A stretch of DNA of 30,694 nt, taken from the NCBI GenBank assembly GCA_002325825.1, contig DCSW01000057.1:273-30966 (forward strand). The letters run 5' to 3'. A program made the position numbers and the translations under genes. Below the pieces are notes generated by a model. That model made no database searches, was not told where the DNA came from, and worked only from the letters and a program-made list of their open reading frames with translations. Within the stretch, counting starts at the first letter, position 1, and every line of letters begins with the position of its first letter. The DNA is from Collimonas sp. UBA1456. GTDB taxonomy: Bacteria > Pseudomonadota > Gammaproteobacteria > Burkholderiales > Burkholderiaceae_D. Of this stretch, positions 8,317 through 18,807 are shown in pieces.

Positions 8317-8676
8317 ATGGGAAAGTTAAGTACACATGTTCTGAATATTACCCATGGCGAAATGGGCGTCGGCGTCGAGATCGCACTTTACGCCGTGTTC
8401 GCGTCGGGGCACAGCCTGCTCAAGAACGTCGTCACCAGCTAGAACGGCACGGTCGACGTGCTGTTGCTGCAAGGCGAAGAAATGCGGGCCGGCCAGTATG
8501 AGTTAGTATTTTCCGCTAGCGGCTATTTCGCCGCGTAAGGAATCTAGGTGCTAAGCCCACGTTTTGTCGATAGGGGGGGGCGCACGTTGGCATTCGGCAT
8601 TACCGACGCCGACCAGAATTACTACGTGCCACTGGTAGTGTAGCCGTGGTCGTATTCCACCTATCGAGGTAACTGA
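8317..8676 (+). pseudogene. uraH: Dead 5-hydroxyisourate hydrolase (transthyretin-like)
   Basis: Homologues hydrolyse 5-hydroxyisourate, the product of urate oxidation, to OHCU. The frame from ATG 8317 gives MGKLSTHVLNITHGEMGVGV, the conserved N-terminal motif with its catalytic His. It ends with DQNYYVPLVV and PWSYSTYRGN, the C-terminal signature Tyr-Arg-Gly-x. Length is 119 codons, normal for the family. Four stops interrupt it: TAG 8440, TAA 8536, TAG 8545 and TAG 8641. No net frameshift is present. Where family members have Ala-Gln-Gly and Val-Ser-Pro-Trp, single base changes (CAA to TAA; TCG to TAG) explain two of the stops. An eight-G run (8573-8580) lies in the frame. It was presumably transcribed divergently from puuE. 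Confidence 0.88.
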
Positions 8677-9088
8677 CAGTCCTATCTCGTTGTAGGCTGT
8701 CTATCCGGTCTGGTGACCCGCAAAGGAGAATCCGCTGCTGGTCCGGTTTCTTGTCATTCGTCAAATAACCACATCTACGACAGCAAATAGCCCCTCCTGG
8801 TAAGCTTTGTGCTATACTATTATTTAGTATTTTTGAAATATTTTCAGCGAATTTTTGGCAACCAATAGCACGATCAAAATGTAGAGAACGAGTGACAAAC
8901 CAAAAGTGTTAGCTGTCTTACTCGAGTCCTATTATCCCCGCCATAATTAATCCTCCTCTGACAGGCGCTGGACAGCAGTATCAATAAGTTGCTTTTTTAA
9001 CCTGGCGTCAGGTGCATATTGCACATGCCGCTTGTCGAACATGACCTCTGCAAATTTTAAAATAAAATTTAAATAACATACGTCGTAC
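8677..9088. other. Intergenic region with two tiny minus-strand frames
   Basis: Nothing certain is coded here. On the minus strand, ATG 9042 opens a 31-codon frame ending at 8947 (MFDKRHVQYAPDARLKKQLI and on), with AGAGG just upstream. It ends next to a GGAGG and a new ATG (8944). Past a stop, another frame reads FGLSLVLYILIVLLVAKNSL, a single membrane helix. These could be the head of a decayed membrane-protein gene divergent from scpB, but I cannot assign them. An AT-rich palindrome (AAATTTTA-AAA-TAAAATTT) lies just upstream of scpB near 9053-9071. Confidence 0.35.
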
Positions 9089-9845
9089 ATGAATACTATT
9101 GAGGCTAAGAAAGTCCTCGAAACTGCCCCGCTATGTTTTCATGAGCCACTGTCGTTTAACGATTTGAAAAAGCTGTATGCTGAAATGGCGAAGATAGAGG
9201 TAATGATGACGGCGAACTCAATGCATATACGATCAGGTCGATTCCGGAAGAATTATGTAACAATTTGTCGGATAAAGGGATTGAAGTGGTTGCCTTGTCG
9301 TCAGGCTGGCATTTTCAGAGCCGTCCTGAGATGAAAATCTACCTGGAGCGCCTGAATCCGGAAAAGCCGCCGAAATACCCTCAGGCAACCCTAAAAAATT
9401 TGGCAATTATTGCTTATCGTTAACTAGTAACCCGCGGCGATAGCTGCAAGCATTGGATGCCGCTTTGGAAACAAGTATTCCAGCCAAGGCGGTGCTGGAT
9501 GCCGCGGCGGAGATAGAAACAAAAGTAATTGCAATACCTGCTGAGCTACAGTCCGATGGTGCTGATGTAGCCGATATCTCCGTTTGGGATTTGCCGGGCA
9601 ATAGCGCGGATGATTCGCTTGCGGAGGCCAGGCAGGTTGCGGAAGCAGTGACAGAAGATGCAGGTATCAATGCATCCGAAGTTATGACAGAAAATGCGAT
9701 CGAAGCAGATGAAGAAGACGTTGTTCCGACGCAGGCAGCACCAATTGCATCGAATGAAACCTACACTAACGACCATGCGTCCGGATCAGATGATGAAGCC
9801 ACGCCAGGTCGGCATAACCAACACCTAAATAATGAACCTACCTAG
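9089..9845 (+). pseudogene. scpB: scpB with frameshifts and an internal deletion; acidic tail preserved
   Basis: ScpB is the winged-helix partner of ScpA and Smc in the bacterial condensin that resolves chromosomes. ATG 9089 gives the family start MNTIEAKKVLETAPLCFHEP and LSFNDLKKLYAEMAKI. A frameshift follows, and another frame continues IEVVALSSGWHFQSRPEMKI and YLERLNPEKPPKYPQATLKN to LAIIAYR. There a TAA replaces the usual Gln codon, and VTRGD follows. Directly afterwards the sequence jumps into the acidic C-terminal extension (frame from 9453: LDAALETSIPAKAVLDAAAE), so roughly the second winged-helix domain has been deleted. The tail frame stays open to 9845 and overlaps the rluB start at 9832. 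Condensin function is probably lost, unless another copy exists. Confidence 0.85.
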
Positions 9846-11802
9846 TTCCAATGATGCACCGGTCGTCGATCTGATCGCCACTGAATCTAATCTAGCCGAG
9901 CAGTCAAGAGCGCGCAAGGTTGCCACGGCCGCCGCCAATGTCGCGCCGACGTCAGACGTGCCGGTTGCAGCTGCTGCCGAAGCGGCAGAGCCGGTCAAGC
10001 TAGTCCGTCGCGTCCCTCATAAAAGAGTAGCCGTAGAGACGAATGAGTCGGTGAGTGCGCTGGAGTCTATCAACGCAGTGCCGGAGGAAGCCACTTCACT
10101 CAAACCGAAAGCAGCGCCGCGCAAGAAGGTTGTGGTTGCGGCTGAGTCGGCGCGCCATGTAGTCGAATCTGTGATGAGGCTGGCAGTGGTTGCCGATGCG
10201 CCATTTGTCAACTCGGAGGCTGCTCCTCGCGAGCGGCCAGCCAGGTGCGGCGTGCGCGGCCCGCGCGCATTGCGCAGCAACCGCGCCGCACAGCGTGCGC
10301 AAGAATCGTCGGTGAACGTGGTTGCCGAAATCTGCAACGCGGTTATCGCAGAAGGTCAGGAGGCGGAGCCGCAAGGCGGCGATGCGATTGCGTTCGCGGC
10401 GGACGAAGTGCGCCAGCCACGCGCTGATCGTAATAACAATGGCAACGGGCGAAATGGTGATAGCAATAATAAATACGATCGCCAGCAAAATGGCAAAAAG
10501 CGGCAGACCGGTAAGCCCGTGCAAAGGAGCGGCAAGCCGGGTACGCGTGGCGGTGATCCTGATGACGTGTTCTCGTTTGTGACCTCCGAATCGTTCGATA
10601 TGCTGGCCACCACGGAAGATGCCAGCGCTCGTCAGGCGCAGAAAAATGTACGGTGTGATCTGAGTGCAGAAGATGATGCGCCAAAATTGCACAAAGTATT
10701 GGCCGAGGTTGGCTTGGGCTCGCGTCGCGATATGGAAGAGTTGATCATCGCCGGCCGGGTTTCGGTCAATGGCGAGCCAGCACATATCGGCCAGCGCATC
10801 TTGCCAACAGACCAGGTTCGTATTAACGGCAAGCTGTTACATCGCAAAGTGACCAAGCGTCCGCCCCGAGTCCTGGTTTATCACAAGCCGGCAGGTGAAA
10901 TTGTCAGCCATAACGATCCAGATGGACGTCCATCAGTGTTCGATCGCTTGCCGAACATGAAGGCGGCAAAATGGCTGGCTGTCGGCCGTCTCGATTTCAA
11001 TACTGAAGGCTTGTTGCTGTTTACAACTTCCGGCGATCTTGCTAACCGCCTGATGCATCCGCGCTACCGCATCGATCGCGAATACGCGGTGCGTACCCTT
11101 GGCGAATTGGAGCAGGGCATGCGCCAGAAATTACTGGCCGGCGTCGAACTGGAAGGTGGCGTTGCGCAGTTTTCAAAAATTGCCGATGGTGGCGGCGAAG
11201 GTATCAATAAGTGGTATCGCGTCATCATCGGTGAGGGCCGTAACCGCGAAGTGCGCCGCATGTTCGAAACAATTGGTCTGACCGTGTCGCGCCTGATCCG
11301 TACCCGTTATGGTACGATGACTTTGCCGCGCGGATTGAAGCGCGGCCGCTGGGAAGAGCTGGATGAAAATACAGTGCGCGATATGATGTCCGCACATGGC
11401 CTGGACAAACCTGCCGGGCAGGGTGCCAGTGCTGGCAAGGTCCGTCCTGAATTCAACAGGGATCGTCAGCCAAATGGCAATCGCGCTAACAGTGCGCTGC
11501 AGGGGTCTGGTGGTTATCGCGATCAGGGGCATGGATTAGGTTCGTCATGTGGTAATAATCAAGAACGCGGCGCCCAATGCCGTCCACAAGGCGGCGGCAA
11601 TGCACATGCGCGCAGCCGTCAGCCCGACCCATTGCAGACCGCGCTGGGTTTTCCTGATGCTGGACAGCCACGACGCAACAGCGGCGGTAATGGCTTCGCC
11701 CGCCCGGCGCGGCCAAATAAATCGGCAGCCAGCGGTCGGTACGGAGGTCAAAGTGGAAAACATGGCGGTCAGGGAATGCCGCGTCGTCGTCCGCGCGGTT
11801 AA
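9832..11802 (+). CDS. rluB: 23S rRNA pseudouridine2605 synthase RluB with long low-complexity extensions
   Basis: RluB converts U2605 (E. coli numbering) of 23S rRNA to pseudouridine. The protein has 656 residues, about twice the enzyme core. Residues 1-280 are low-complexity Ala/Val/Glu, then Arg/Asn/Gly-rich. The S4 RNA-binding domain begins near residue 284 ([20 protein letters not shown]). The catalytic motif GRLDFNTEG holds Asp388, and [20 protein letters not shown] closes the core near 480. Residues 510-656 are a Gly/Arg/Asn/Gln-rich tail ending in PRRRPRG. The ATG at 9832 overlaps the scpB remnant by 14 bases, so translation was probably coupled to scpB. Long tails are seen in related Burkholderiales; their role, perhaps nonspecific RNA binding, is inferred. 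The catalytic part looks intact. Confidence 0.93.
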   Translation: MNLPSSNDAPVVDLIATESNLAEQSRARKVATAAANVAPTSDVPVAAAAEAAEPVKLVRRVPHKRVAVETNESVSALESINAVPEEATSLKPKAAPRKKVVVAAESARHVVESVMRLAVVADAPFVNSEAAPRERPARCGVRGPRALRSNRAAQRAQESSVNVVAEICNAVIAEGQEAEPQGGDAIAFAADEVRQPRADRNNNGNGRNGDSNNKYDRQQNGKKRQTGKPVQRSGKPGTRGGDPDDVFSFVTSESFDMLATTEDASARQAQKNVRCDLSAEDDAPKLHKVLAEVGLGSRRDMEELIIAGRVSVNGEPAHIGQRILPTDQVRINGKLLHRKVTKRPPRVLVYHKPAGEIVSHNDPDGRPSVFDRLPNMKAAKWLAVGRLDFNTEGLLLFTTSGDLANRLMHPRYRIDREYAVRTLGELEQGMRQKLLAGVELEGGVAQFSKIADGGGEGINKWYRVIIGEGRNREVRRMFETIGLTVSRLIRTRYGTMTLPRGLKRGRWEELDENTVRDMMSAHGLDKPAGQGASAGKVRPEFNRDRQPNGNRANSALQGSGGYRDQGHGLGSSCGNNQERGAQCRPQGGGNAHARSRQPDPLQTALGFPDAGQPRRNSGGNGFARPARPNKSAASGRYGGQSGKHGGQGMPRRRPRG

Positions 11803-12095
11803 TTCGATCTGATAGTCACTCATCGAGTCCGGTTGTGTTTTCTGAGTCGATGCTTTTCTATTGGAAATGAAGTAAGCAATGGCGGTAGTATTGCAGCAAA
11901 ATTGTGTTGTTTTAATGATCAATTTCCGGCTTGTCTAACGGTATTTATCAATAAATGCAAATTTCTTACATTGCGATATATAGCCCAATCGTTTACAATT
12001 TATAAGGCTAACAGAAATCATTAATAAAATTAAAATCCGGAATTCAGGAATTAATTCGCAGTGATTCGCAGCTCATCTAATGGAACTGCTTAAAT
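11803..12095. other. AT-rich gap between rluB and its terminator
   Basis: No gene is supported. The sequence becomes AT-rich after about 11840, and the open frame 11833-12024 has no recognisable feature. Confidence 0.5.
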
Positions 12096-12143
12096 GACAA
12101 ACAAAAAAAAGATGGGCATCTGCCCATCTTTTTTTTGTTTGTC
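12096..12143. terminator. Strong palindromic (bidirectional) terminator
   Basis: Arms 12096-12118 and 12121-12143 are perfect 23-base reverse complements around TC. The core GATGGGCA/TGCCCATC is flanked by A8 and T8, so a GC-rich hairpin with a U-tract forms on either strand. It separates scpB-rluB from rimP-nusA-infB, meaning the latter should start from a promoter between 12144 and 12215. Confidence 0.9.
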
Positions 12144-12215
12144 GTCTTCGGCCGGTTTTTACATTGAGCGGAATATGATCAAGCGGGACGTACAGATCTT
12201 TATTAGGGAGTTGCC

Positions 12216-12701
12216 TTGCAGTTTTTGGAGCTAATTGAAACAACCGTGGTTAGCATGGGCTACGAACTGGTCGAATTCGAAAAGGCTGCGCGTGGCCTGT
12301 TGCGCGTATATATCGATTTCACCCATGAAAATGCCGAACAGGGTCAGATCACAGTAGAAGATTGCGAAAAAGTGACGCATCAACTGCTGCATGTGCTGAC
12401 GGTGGAAAAGGTCGTGTACGAGCGTTTGGAAGTGTCGTCGCCGGGCCTGGACCGGCCGCTGAAAAAACTGGCTGACTATGTACGTTTTGCCGGCAAGGAA
12501 GCAATCGTCAAATTGCATGTTCCGATGCTGGATCTTCAACATCGCAAGACTTTTCAGGGCGTGCTGGGCGAACCGGACAACGAGAATCTAAAAATTAAAT
12601 TTAAAACAAACGATGGGTTGGCGATGTTGGATTTTACGCTCGCCGATGTAGATAAGGCACATTTGGTGCCGCAAATGGATTTTAGGAGTCGCAAAGCATG
12701 A
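12216..12701 (+). CDS. rimP: Ribosome maturation factor RimP
   Basis: RimP helps late 30S subunit assembly, acting before and around S19/S12 binding. The protein has 161 residues, typical for betaproteobacteria. The N-terminal domain contains [20 protein letters not shown] and the conserved [10 protein letters not shown] lies near residue 75; a C-terminal SH3-like barrel follows. The start is a TTG at 12216 with AGGGAG at 12205-12210, five bases upstream. No ATG matches the family N-terminus, and this TTG gives the expected Met-Gln-x-x-Glu-Leu-Ile-Glu. It overlaps nusA by four bases (ATGA), the standard coupling in this operon. It is intact. Confidence 0.95.
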   Translation: MQFLELIETTVVSMGYELVEFEKAARGLLRVYIDFTHENAEQGQITVEDCEKVTHQLLHVLTVEKVVYERLEVSSPGLDRPLKKLADYVRFAGKEAIVKLHVPMLDLQHRKTFQGVLGEPDNENLKIKFKTNDGLAMLDFTLADVDKAHLVPQMDFRSRKA

Positions 12702-14257
12702 GTCGCGAAATTTTATTGTTGGTCGATGCGCTCGCGCATGAAAAAAACGTCGATCGAGATGTAGTGTTTGGCGCGCTCGAACACGCGCTTGCACAGGCAA
12801 CGAAGAAGCGCTATGAAGGCGACGTCGACATCCGTGTCACGATCGATCGTGAAACCGGCAAGTTCGAATCCTTCCGCCGCTGGCACGTAGTGCCGGATGA
12901 GGCCGGCTTGCAATTGCCGGATCAGGAAATCCTGCTGTTCGAAGCAAAAGAGCAGATCGACGACGTTAAAGTCGATGACTACATTGAAGAACCGATTGAA
13001 TCGGTCGAGTTCGGCCGTCGCTTTGCGCAAGATACGAAGCAGGTTGTGCTGCAACGTATCCGTGACGCCGAGCGCGAGCAGATTCTGGTCGATTTCCTGG
13101 AGTCCGGCGATTCGCTGGTAATCGGCACCGTCAAACGGATGGAACGTGGCGACGCCATCGTCGAATCTGGCAAGATCGAAGCGCGTTTGCCGCGCGATCA
13201 AACGATTCCAAAGGAAAATCTGCGGATCGGCGACCGCGTTCGCGCCTTTATCCTACGTATCGACCGCAATACACGCGGCCCGCAAGTGATTCTGTCGCGT
13301 ACTGTACCGCAATTCATCATGAAGCTGTTTGAGCTGGAAGTGCCGGAAATCGAGCAAGGCTCACTGGAAATCAAGTCTGCGGCGCGCGACCCCGGCGTGC
13401 GCGCCAAGATCGCTGTATTTACAGCTGACAAGCGTATCGATCCGATCGGTACCTGCGTCGGTATGCGTGGTTCACGCGTTCAGGCTGTCACCGGAGAACT
13501 GGGCGGAGAACGCGTCGATATCGTATTGTGGTCGGAAGACCCTGCGCAATTCGTTATCGGCGCGTTGGCGCCGGCCAACGTGTCGTCGATCATGGTTGAC
13601 GAAGAAAGACATGAGATGGATGTTGTGGTCGACGAAGAAAATCTGGCTATCGCGATTGGTCGCGGCGGTCAGAACGTTCGTTTGGCGGCTGAGTTGACCG
13701 GCTGGCAAATCAACATCATGACTGCGAAAGAATCGGCTGACAAATCGGCTTTGGAAACTGCGGCGACCCGTGCCATTTTCATGGAAAAACTGGATGTAGA
13801 TCAGGAAGTCGCTGACATTCTGGTGGAAGAAGGTTTTGCCAGCCTGGAAGAAATTGCCTATGTGCCGATTACCGCAATGCTGGAAATGGATTCGTTCGAC
13901 GAAGATACCGTCAACGAACTGCGTAACCGGGCGCGTGATGCATTGATGACAGAAGCGATTGCCTCGGAAGAGGGTCTGGAGGGCATGGAAGATGCACTGG
14001 CCAATTTCGAGGGCATGGACCGCACGACAGCCGGTAAGCTTGGCTTGGCAGGTGTCAAGACCGTGGCGGCGTTTGCTGGGTTGGCTTATGATGAATTCGG
14101 TGCAATCCTGGCTTTGCCTGCGGACCGCGCGCGTCATTTGATTGAGGAAGAGTTTAAAGATATGACCGACGATGAGATGAAACTCATTGATGCCAAGTAC
14201 GATGATCATGCCAAGGCGCTGCAGACCAAGGCATGGAATACAGCGGAAGCCAAGTGA
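12698..14257 (+). CDS. nusA: Transcription termination/antitermination factor NusA
   Basis: NusA binds RNA polymerase and nascent RNA to modulate pausing, termination and rRNA antitermination. The 519 residues show the polymerase-binding N-terminal domain, an S1 domain near 135-200 ([20 protein letters not shown]), two KH domains ([40 protein letters not shown]) and two C-terminal acidic helix-hairpin-helix repeats, as is usual in proteobacteria. ATG 12698 overlaps the rimP stop and has AGGAG upstream. It sits between rimP and infB in the conserved operon. It is intact. Confidence 0.97.
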   Translation: MSREILLLVDALAHEKNVDRDVVFGALEHALAQATKKRYEGDVDIRVTIDRETGKFESFRRWHVVPDEAGLQLPDQEILLFEAKEQIDDVKVDDYIEEPIESVEFGRRFAQDTKQVVLQRIRDAEREQILVDFLESGDSLVIGTVKRMERGDAIVESGKIEARLPRDQTIPKENLRIGDRVRAFILRIDRNTRGPQVILSRTVPQFIMKLFELEVPEIEQGSLEIKSAARDPGVRAKIAVFTADKRIDPIGTCVGMRGSRVQAVTGELGGERVDIVLWSEDPAQFVIGALAPANVSSIMVDEERHEMDVVVDEENLAIAIGRGGQNVRLAAELTGWQINIMTAKESADKSALETAATRAIFMEKLDVDQEVADILVEEGFASLEEIAYVPITAMLEMDSFDEDTVNELRNRARDALMTEAIASEEGLEGMEDALANFEGMDRTTAGKLGLAGVKTVAAFAGLAYDEFGAILALPADRARHLIEEEFKDMTDDEMKLIDAKYDDHAKALQTKAWNTAEAK

Positions 14258-14315
14258 TCTACTGATCCGAGAGGTTTCGTATCGTCTGCCGCGCAAAATA
14301 GAAAAAGAGGATCGA

Positions 14316-17081
14316 ATGGCGAGTAACAATGTAGCCCAATTTGCTACCGAGCTAAAAATGCCAGCGGAGTTACTGCTGACACAACTACAATCGGCTGGCG
14401 TCCAGAAAAATTCGACTGACGACGCTTTGTCGAAAGAAGACAAGGATCGCCTGCTGGAACATCTGCGCCGTTCGCACGGTGTTGTTGCAGATAGCGAAAA
14501 GAAGAAGATCACGCTGACCCGCAAGGAAACTACCGAGATCAGGCAGGCTGACTCCACCGGCAAGTCACGCACGATCCAAGTTGAGGTACGCAAGAAGCGT
14601 ACTTTTGTCAAGCGTGATGAACCGGTTACTCCTGCTGCGCCCATCATTGACGAGGCGGAACAGGAACGCCGGATTGAAGAAGCTCGCTGTCAAGCAGAAT
14701 TGATTGAGAAACAAGAACGTTTGGTCAAGTTAGAAGCCGAAAAAGAAGCGCAATTGAAGGCTGAAAACGATGCCAAAAAAGCCCATTCGCAAGCGCGGGA
14801 TCTTGTCGCTACCAGTGCTGATGTGCCGGTCAATCAGGAAAACCCGGTCGTAGAAGAAAAGAAACGTCTGGCCAATGAAGAGGCCAAGAAAAAGGCTGCA
14901 CAAACCGCCAAGGAAGCTGCCGAGAAATCAGCTGCGACCGAGCGCGCTCGCAAGGCTGTGCAAGATGAAGTGACGCAGATCAAGGCCATGATGAATGCAC
15001 CGCGCCGCGTGATCAAAGCGCCTGAGCCGGTAGCGCCAGTCGCTGCATCGGCCAAGACCGCTGAGGGCACGCTGCACAAGCCAGCCGACAAGAAGCTGGG
15101 CGAAAAGAAAGACGACAAGAAGGTCGTGGTCGGTAAAAAGTCGGTCAAGTCCGCCAACGTTTCTTCGACTTGGCAAGACGACGCTGCCAAGAAGCGCGGC
15201 TTCGGCATCAAGACGCGCGGCAATACTGGCGGTGGGCGCGATAGCCGGCGTGGTGGTCCGAAGGGCGGACGTAACTCGCATGGCGACGATCATGAAAGTA
15301 ATTTTCAGGCGCCGATCGAGGCCGTGGTCAAGGATATCTATGTTCCCGAAACCATCACTGTCGCCGAACTGGCGCACAAGATGTCGGTCAAGGCGTCCGG
15401 AGTCATCAAGCATTTGATGAAGCTAGGCCAGATGGTGACTATCAACCAGGTCTTGGATCAGGAAACATCGATGATTCTGGTCGAAGAAATGGGCCATATC
15501 GCGCATGCCGCGAAACTGGACGATCCGGAAGCATTGTTGATCGACGGCGAAGAACATGCCGACGCAGAATTGCTGCCGCGCGCACCGGTGGTGACCGTCA
15601 TGGGTCATGTCGACCACGGTAAGACCTCGCTGCTGGATTACATCCGCCGCGCCAAAGTTGCCTCCAGCGAAGCTGGCGGCATTACTCAGCACATCGGCGC
15701 ATATCACGTGGAAACCCCACGCGGAATGATTACCTTCCTCGACACCCCTGGCCACGAAGCGTTTACCGCGATGCGTGCCCGTGGCGCCAAGGCGACCGAT
15801 ATCGTGATTCTGGTGGTGGCGGCCGATGATGGCGTGATGCCGCAAACCAAGGAAGCGATTGCCCACGCGAAAGCTGCCGGCGTACCGCTGGTGGTGGCAA
15901 TCAATAAGATCGACAAGCCAGGCAGCAACCTGGATCACGTTAAGCAAGAGTTAATCTCCGAGCAAGTGGTGCCAGAAGAGTACGGCGGCGAGTCGCCGTT
16001 CGTGCTAGTTTCGGCCAAGACTGGCGAAGGCATCGACAACCTACTGGAGCAAGTCCTGCTGCAGGCCGAGGTGCTGGAATTGAGGGCTATCGTGATAGCG
16101 CCGGCCCGTGGTCTGGTGGTGGAAGCTAAACTGGACAAGGGCCGTGGTCCGGTCGCAACCATCTTGGTACAATCAGGTACGTTGAAGCGAGGCGATGTGG
16201 TGCTGGCTGGTTCAGCCTATGGCCGTGTACGTGCTATGCTAGATGAAAACGGTAAAACGATTACCGAAGCAGGTCCATCGATTCCGGTCGAAATCCAGGG
16301 CCTGACGGAAGTGCCGGTTGCCGGAGAAGAAGTCATGGTTATGACAGACGAGCGTAAGGCGCGTGAAATTGGTCAGTTCCGTCAAGGTAAGTACCGTGAC
16401 GTCAAGCTGGCCAAGCAGCAGGCTGCGAAACTGGAAAACATGTTCGACCAGATGGCCGAAGGCGAAGTTAAGAACCTGCCGATGATCATCAAGACTGACG
16501 TTCAGGGTTCACAAGAAGCGCTGACGCAGTCGTTGCAAAAGCTGTCGACCAGCGAAGTCAGGGTACAAGTGGTGCATGCCGGCGTCGGCGGTATCAGCGA
16601 GAACGACGTCAATCTGGCGGTTGCCTCGAAGGCCTTGATCATCGGCTTCAACACACGCGCCGATGCATCGGCAAGCAAGCTGGCGGAAGCCAACGGTGTT
16701 GACATTCGTTACTACAATATCATTTATAATGTGGTCGATGAGGTCAAGGCTGCGATGTCCGGCATGTTGTCGCCTGAGAAGCGCGAACAGATCCTGGGTC
16801 TGATCGAAATTCGCCAGGTACTGCTGGTCAGCAAGGTCGGCGCGATTGCCGGTTGCTATGTGTTAGAAGGCTTGGTCAATCGAAGTGCTTCGGTTCGTCT
16901 GCTGCGCGACAACGTCGTACTGTGGACTGGCGAACTAGATTCTCTGAAACGCTTCAAGGACGACGTCAAGGAAGTGCGTTCCGGCTTTGAGTGCGGTTTA
17001 ACTCTGAAGAACTTTAACGATATCAAAGAAGGTGATCACCTCGAAACCTTTGAAGTTGAAGAGGTCGCACGTACCCTGTAA
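14316..17081 (+). CDS. infB: Translation initiation factor IF-2
   Basis: IF-2 is the GTPase that places fMet-tRNA on the 30S subunit and promotes 50S joining. ATG 14316 is chosen, although the frame is open back to 14187 inside nusA. AAGAGG lies five bases upstream and the product starts [20 protein letters not shown], the expected IF2_N domain. The 921 residues comprise this domain, a charged Lys/Glu/Ala-rich linker (about 60-330), a second IF2_N-type domain ([20 protein letters not shown]) and the G domain: GHVDHGKT near residue 430, DTPGHE, NKID and SAKTGEG. The C-terminal IF-2 domains II-IV follow, with an intact end. It is the last gene of the tight rimP-nusA-infB group; a gap of 269 bases separates it from rbfA. 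Confidence 0.97.
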   Translation: MASNNVAQFATELKMPAELLLTQLQSAGVQKNSTDDALSKEDKDRLLEHLRRSHGVVADSEKKKITLTRKETTEIRQADSTGKSRTIQVEVRKKRTFVKRDEPVTPAAPIIDEAEQERRIEEARCQAELIEKQERLVKLEAEKEAQLKAENDAKKAHSQARDLVATSADVPVNQENPVVEEKKRLANEEAKKKAAQTAKEAAEKSAATERARKAVQDEVTQIKAMMNAPRRVIKAPEPVAPVAASAKTAEGTLHKPADKKLGEKKDDKKVVVGKKSVKSANVSSTWQDDAAKKRGFGIKTRGNTGGGRDSRRGGPKGGRNSHGDDHESNFQAPIEAVVKDIYVPETITVAELAHKMSVKASGVIKHLMKLGQMVTINQVLDQETSMILVEEMGHIAHAAKLDDPEALLIDGEEHADAELLPRAPVVTVMGHVDHGKTSLLDYIRRAKVASSEAGGITQHIGAYHVETPRGMITFLDTPGHEAFTAMRARGAKATDIVILVVAADDGVMPQTKEAIAHAKAAGVPLVVAINKIDKPGSNLDHVKQELISEQVVPEEYGGESPFVLVSAKTGEGIDNLLEQVLLQAEVLELRAIVIAPARGLVVEAKLDKGRGPVATILVQSGTLKRGDVVLAGSAYGRVRAMLDENGKTITEAGPSIPVEIQGLTEVPVAGEEVMVMTDERKAREIGQFRQGKYRDVKLAKQQAAKLENMFDQMAEGEVKNLPMIIKTDVQGSQEALTQSLQKLSTSEVRVQVVHAGVGGISENDVNLAVASKALIIGFNTRADASASKLAEANGVDIRYYNIIYNVVDEVKAAMSGMLSPEKREQILGLIEIRQVLLVSKVGAIAGCYVLEGLVNRSASVRLLRDNVVLWTGELDSLKRFKDDVKEVRSGFECGLTLKNFNDIKEGDHLETFEVEEVARTL

Positions 17082-17350
17082 TAGTCAATTCACATGCATG
17101 CAGTCGGGAGGAGCTAAGGCAGGAAAATCGGACTTAAAATCCCACTTCTCATTTGGTAATATCATGTAGTGTCGTAGGGTGAGCATGCAAGGTCCACACG
17201 TGAGCTTACTCCGCGCAGATATTTATTTCGGTGTCTGGTGAGTTCGTACTCCGGATATTACTGTAACGCGTTGGCACGATGTGCCCAACATACAAGTTGT
17301 TGGTAGTTCATTTGTGAAAGATAGAGCGTGGCAACGCGCCGAATAAAAGT

Positions 17351-17740
17351 ATGGCTACACATATTAAATCGATCCCTGGTCGTGGCCTGCGCGTTGCCGA
17401 CCAGATCCAGAAGGATCTGTCAGAAATCATCGTTCTCGAGTTGAAAGACCCGAGAGTCGGCATGATCACGATTACCGAAGTACGGGTGACCCTAGACTAT
17501 GCCCATGCCAAGGTATTCTTCACGATGCTGCGTGACGATCCCAAAGCGATTGCAAACACCGTCAAGGGCCTGACCCAGGCCGCCGGTTTCTTGCGCAACC
17601 AACTGGGCCGCCGTTTGACCATCCACACTTTACCAGCCTTGCATTTCATTTACGATAATTCGACTGCGCGCGGTGTTGAAATGTCGCGTCTGATCGATAT
17701 CGCCAATGCGACACGTTCCAAGTATGACGGCCAGAAATAA
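17351..17740 (+). CDS. rbfA: 30S ribosome-binding factor RbfA
   Basis: RbfA binds the 30S subunit near helix 1 of 16S rRNA and helps final maturation, especially in the cold. The 129 residues match the family length and contain [20 protein letters not shown], the KH-like core with [20 protein letters not shown], and [14 protein letters not shown] near the C-terminus. ATG 17351 is the only start that fits; the ribosome binding site is weak (GAATAAAAG upstream). The unusually long gap after infB (17082-17350) shows no gene and no obvious terminator, so co-transcription with infB remains possible. Confidence 0.95.
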   Translation: MATHIKSIPGRGLRVADQIQKDLSEIIVLELKDPRVGMITITEVRVTLDYAHAKVFFTMLRDDPKAIANTVKGLTQAAGFLRNQLGRRLTIHTLPALHFIYDNSTARGVEMSRLIDIANATRSKYDGQK

Positions 17741-17859
17741 ACCGGCCTCTTGTTTGTTGTACATGAATGATACGGCTTACCGGCAACAAACTGCAGGCAG
17801 TTTCTCATTCTTATCATTTGTTTTGTAGTCATTGAATTTTATCTCGTGGCATCCACACC

Positions 17860-18807
17860 GTGCCTAAAAGAATTCGTGTTCCGCTGAATGGCGTATTGCT
17901 GCTGGATAAGCCTGTCGGTTTTTCCAGCAATGATGCGCTGATCAAAGTCAAACGCCTGCTCAATGCCAAAAAAGCCGGCCACACTGGTACACTAGATCCT
18001 TTTGCGACCGGCGTATTACCACTATGCTTTGGCGAAGCGACCAAGTTTTCCAAGGATCTGCTGGATGCCGACAAGACCTACGAGACGGTGATTCATCTTG
18101 GTCTGACCACGGCTACCGGCGATACCGAAGGCGAGATTCTGGAGCGAAATGATGTCAATGTCAGTCGTTCACAGGTCGAGCAGGTTTTGGCACAGTTTCG
18201 CGGCTCGATTCAGCAAGTGCCGCCAATGTATTCGGCACTCAAGCGCGACGGCAAGCCACTGTATGAATACGCCCGTGCCGGCATCACCCTGGAGCTCGAG
18301 GCACGCACTGTGACAATTCATATACTGGAATTTCTTGACTATCAGGCCCCGTTCCTGCGTCTGCGTGTGGCTTGCAGTAAAGGTACTTACATTCGGGTGC
18401 TGGGTGAAGATATCGGTGCTGCACTAGGTTGCGGCGCCCATCTGCAGCAACTGCGACGAGTCCAGGTGGGCCACTTGAAGTTGGGCGGTTGCGTGACTCT
18501 GGATCAATTGATGGCGATCGACGAGGCTGAACGGGCGCCGTTGCTGGCACCGGTCGATAGCCTATTGTCATCGTTTCCAGAAGTGATGTTGCCGAGGTCC
18601 TTGGCAAAACGCTTTTTGCAAGGCCAACGTTTGACGCTGGCAAAAGAGGATGTGCCGTTACCCTCAACCGTGGGACGCGTGCGTGTATACTTACAGCCCG
18701 ACGATGTTGGCGAGATGTCGCCTCGGCAGTTGCTGGGGACTGCTCAGCTTCACGAATACGGGGTCATGGCGCCGGAACGCTTGATTACAACAGCCCAGCA
18801 GACGTGA
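17860..18807 (+). CDS. truB: tRNA pseudouridine55 synthase TruB
   Basis: TruB forms pseudouridine 55 in the T-loop of almost all tRNAs and also helps tRNA folding. The 315 residues begin with a GTG at 17860 giving MPKRIRVPLNGVLLLDKPVG, the normal family start. Motif HTGTLDPFATG carries the catalytic Asp46; KTYE and the later YIRVLGEDIGAALGCGAHL segment are conserved. A TruB/PUA-like C-terminal domain follows. The gene stands 119 bases after rbfA, as in related genomes though usually closer. It appears intact. No strong ribosome binding site is visible, so translation may be modest. Confidence 0.95.
   Translation: MPKRIRVPLNGVLLLDKPVGFSSNDALIKVKRLLNAKKAGHTGTLDPFATGVLPLCFGEATKFSKDLLDADKTYETVIHLGLTTATGDTEGEILERNDVNVSRSQVEQVLAQFRGSIQQVPPMYSALKRDGKPLYEYARAGITLELEARTVTIHILEFLDYQAPFLRLRVACSKGTYIRVLGEDIGAALGCGAHLQQLRRVQVGHLKLGGCVTLDQLMAIDEAERAPLLAPVDSLLSSFPEVMLPRSLAKRFLQGQRLTLAKEDVPLPSTVGRVRVYLQPDDVGEMSPRQLLGTAQLHEYGVMAPERLITTAQQT

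Noticed and set aside
6272..8676. Alternative genetic code explaining in-frame stops
   Set aside because: TAA, TGA and TAG all end intact genes in the window (for example hemE, priA and cpoB), so no stop codon is reassigned.
10096..10785. 229-codon minus-strand open frame with hydrophobic stretches opposite rluB
   Set aside because: The hydrophobic runs are the antisense of the low-complexity rluB region; nothing is recognisable.
13472..14647. 391-codon minus-strand open frame across nusA and infB
   Set aside because: It lies opposite two clearly real, conserved genes and its sequence has the composition of an antisense frame.
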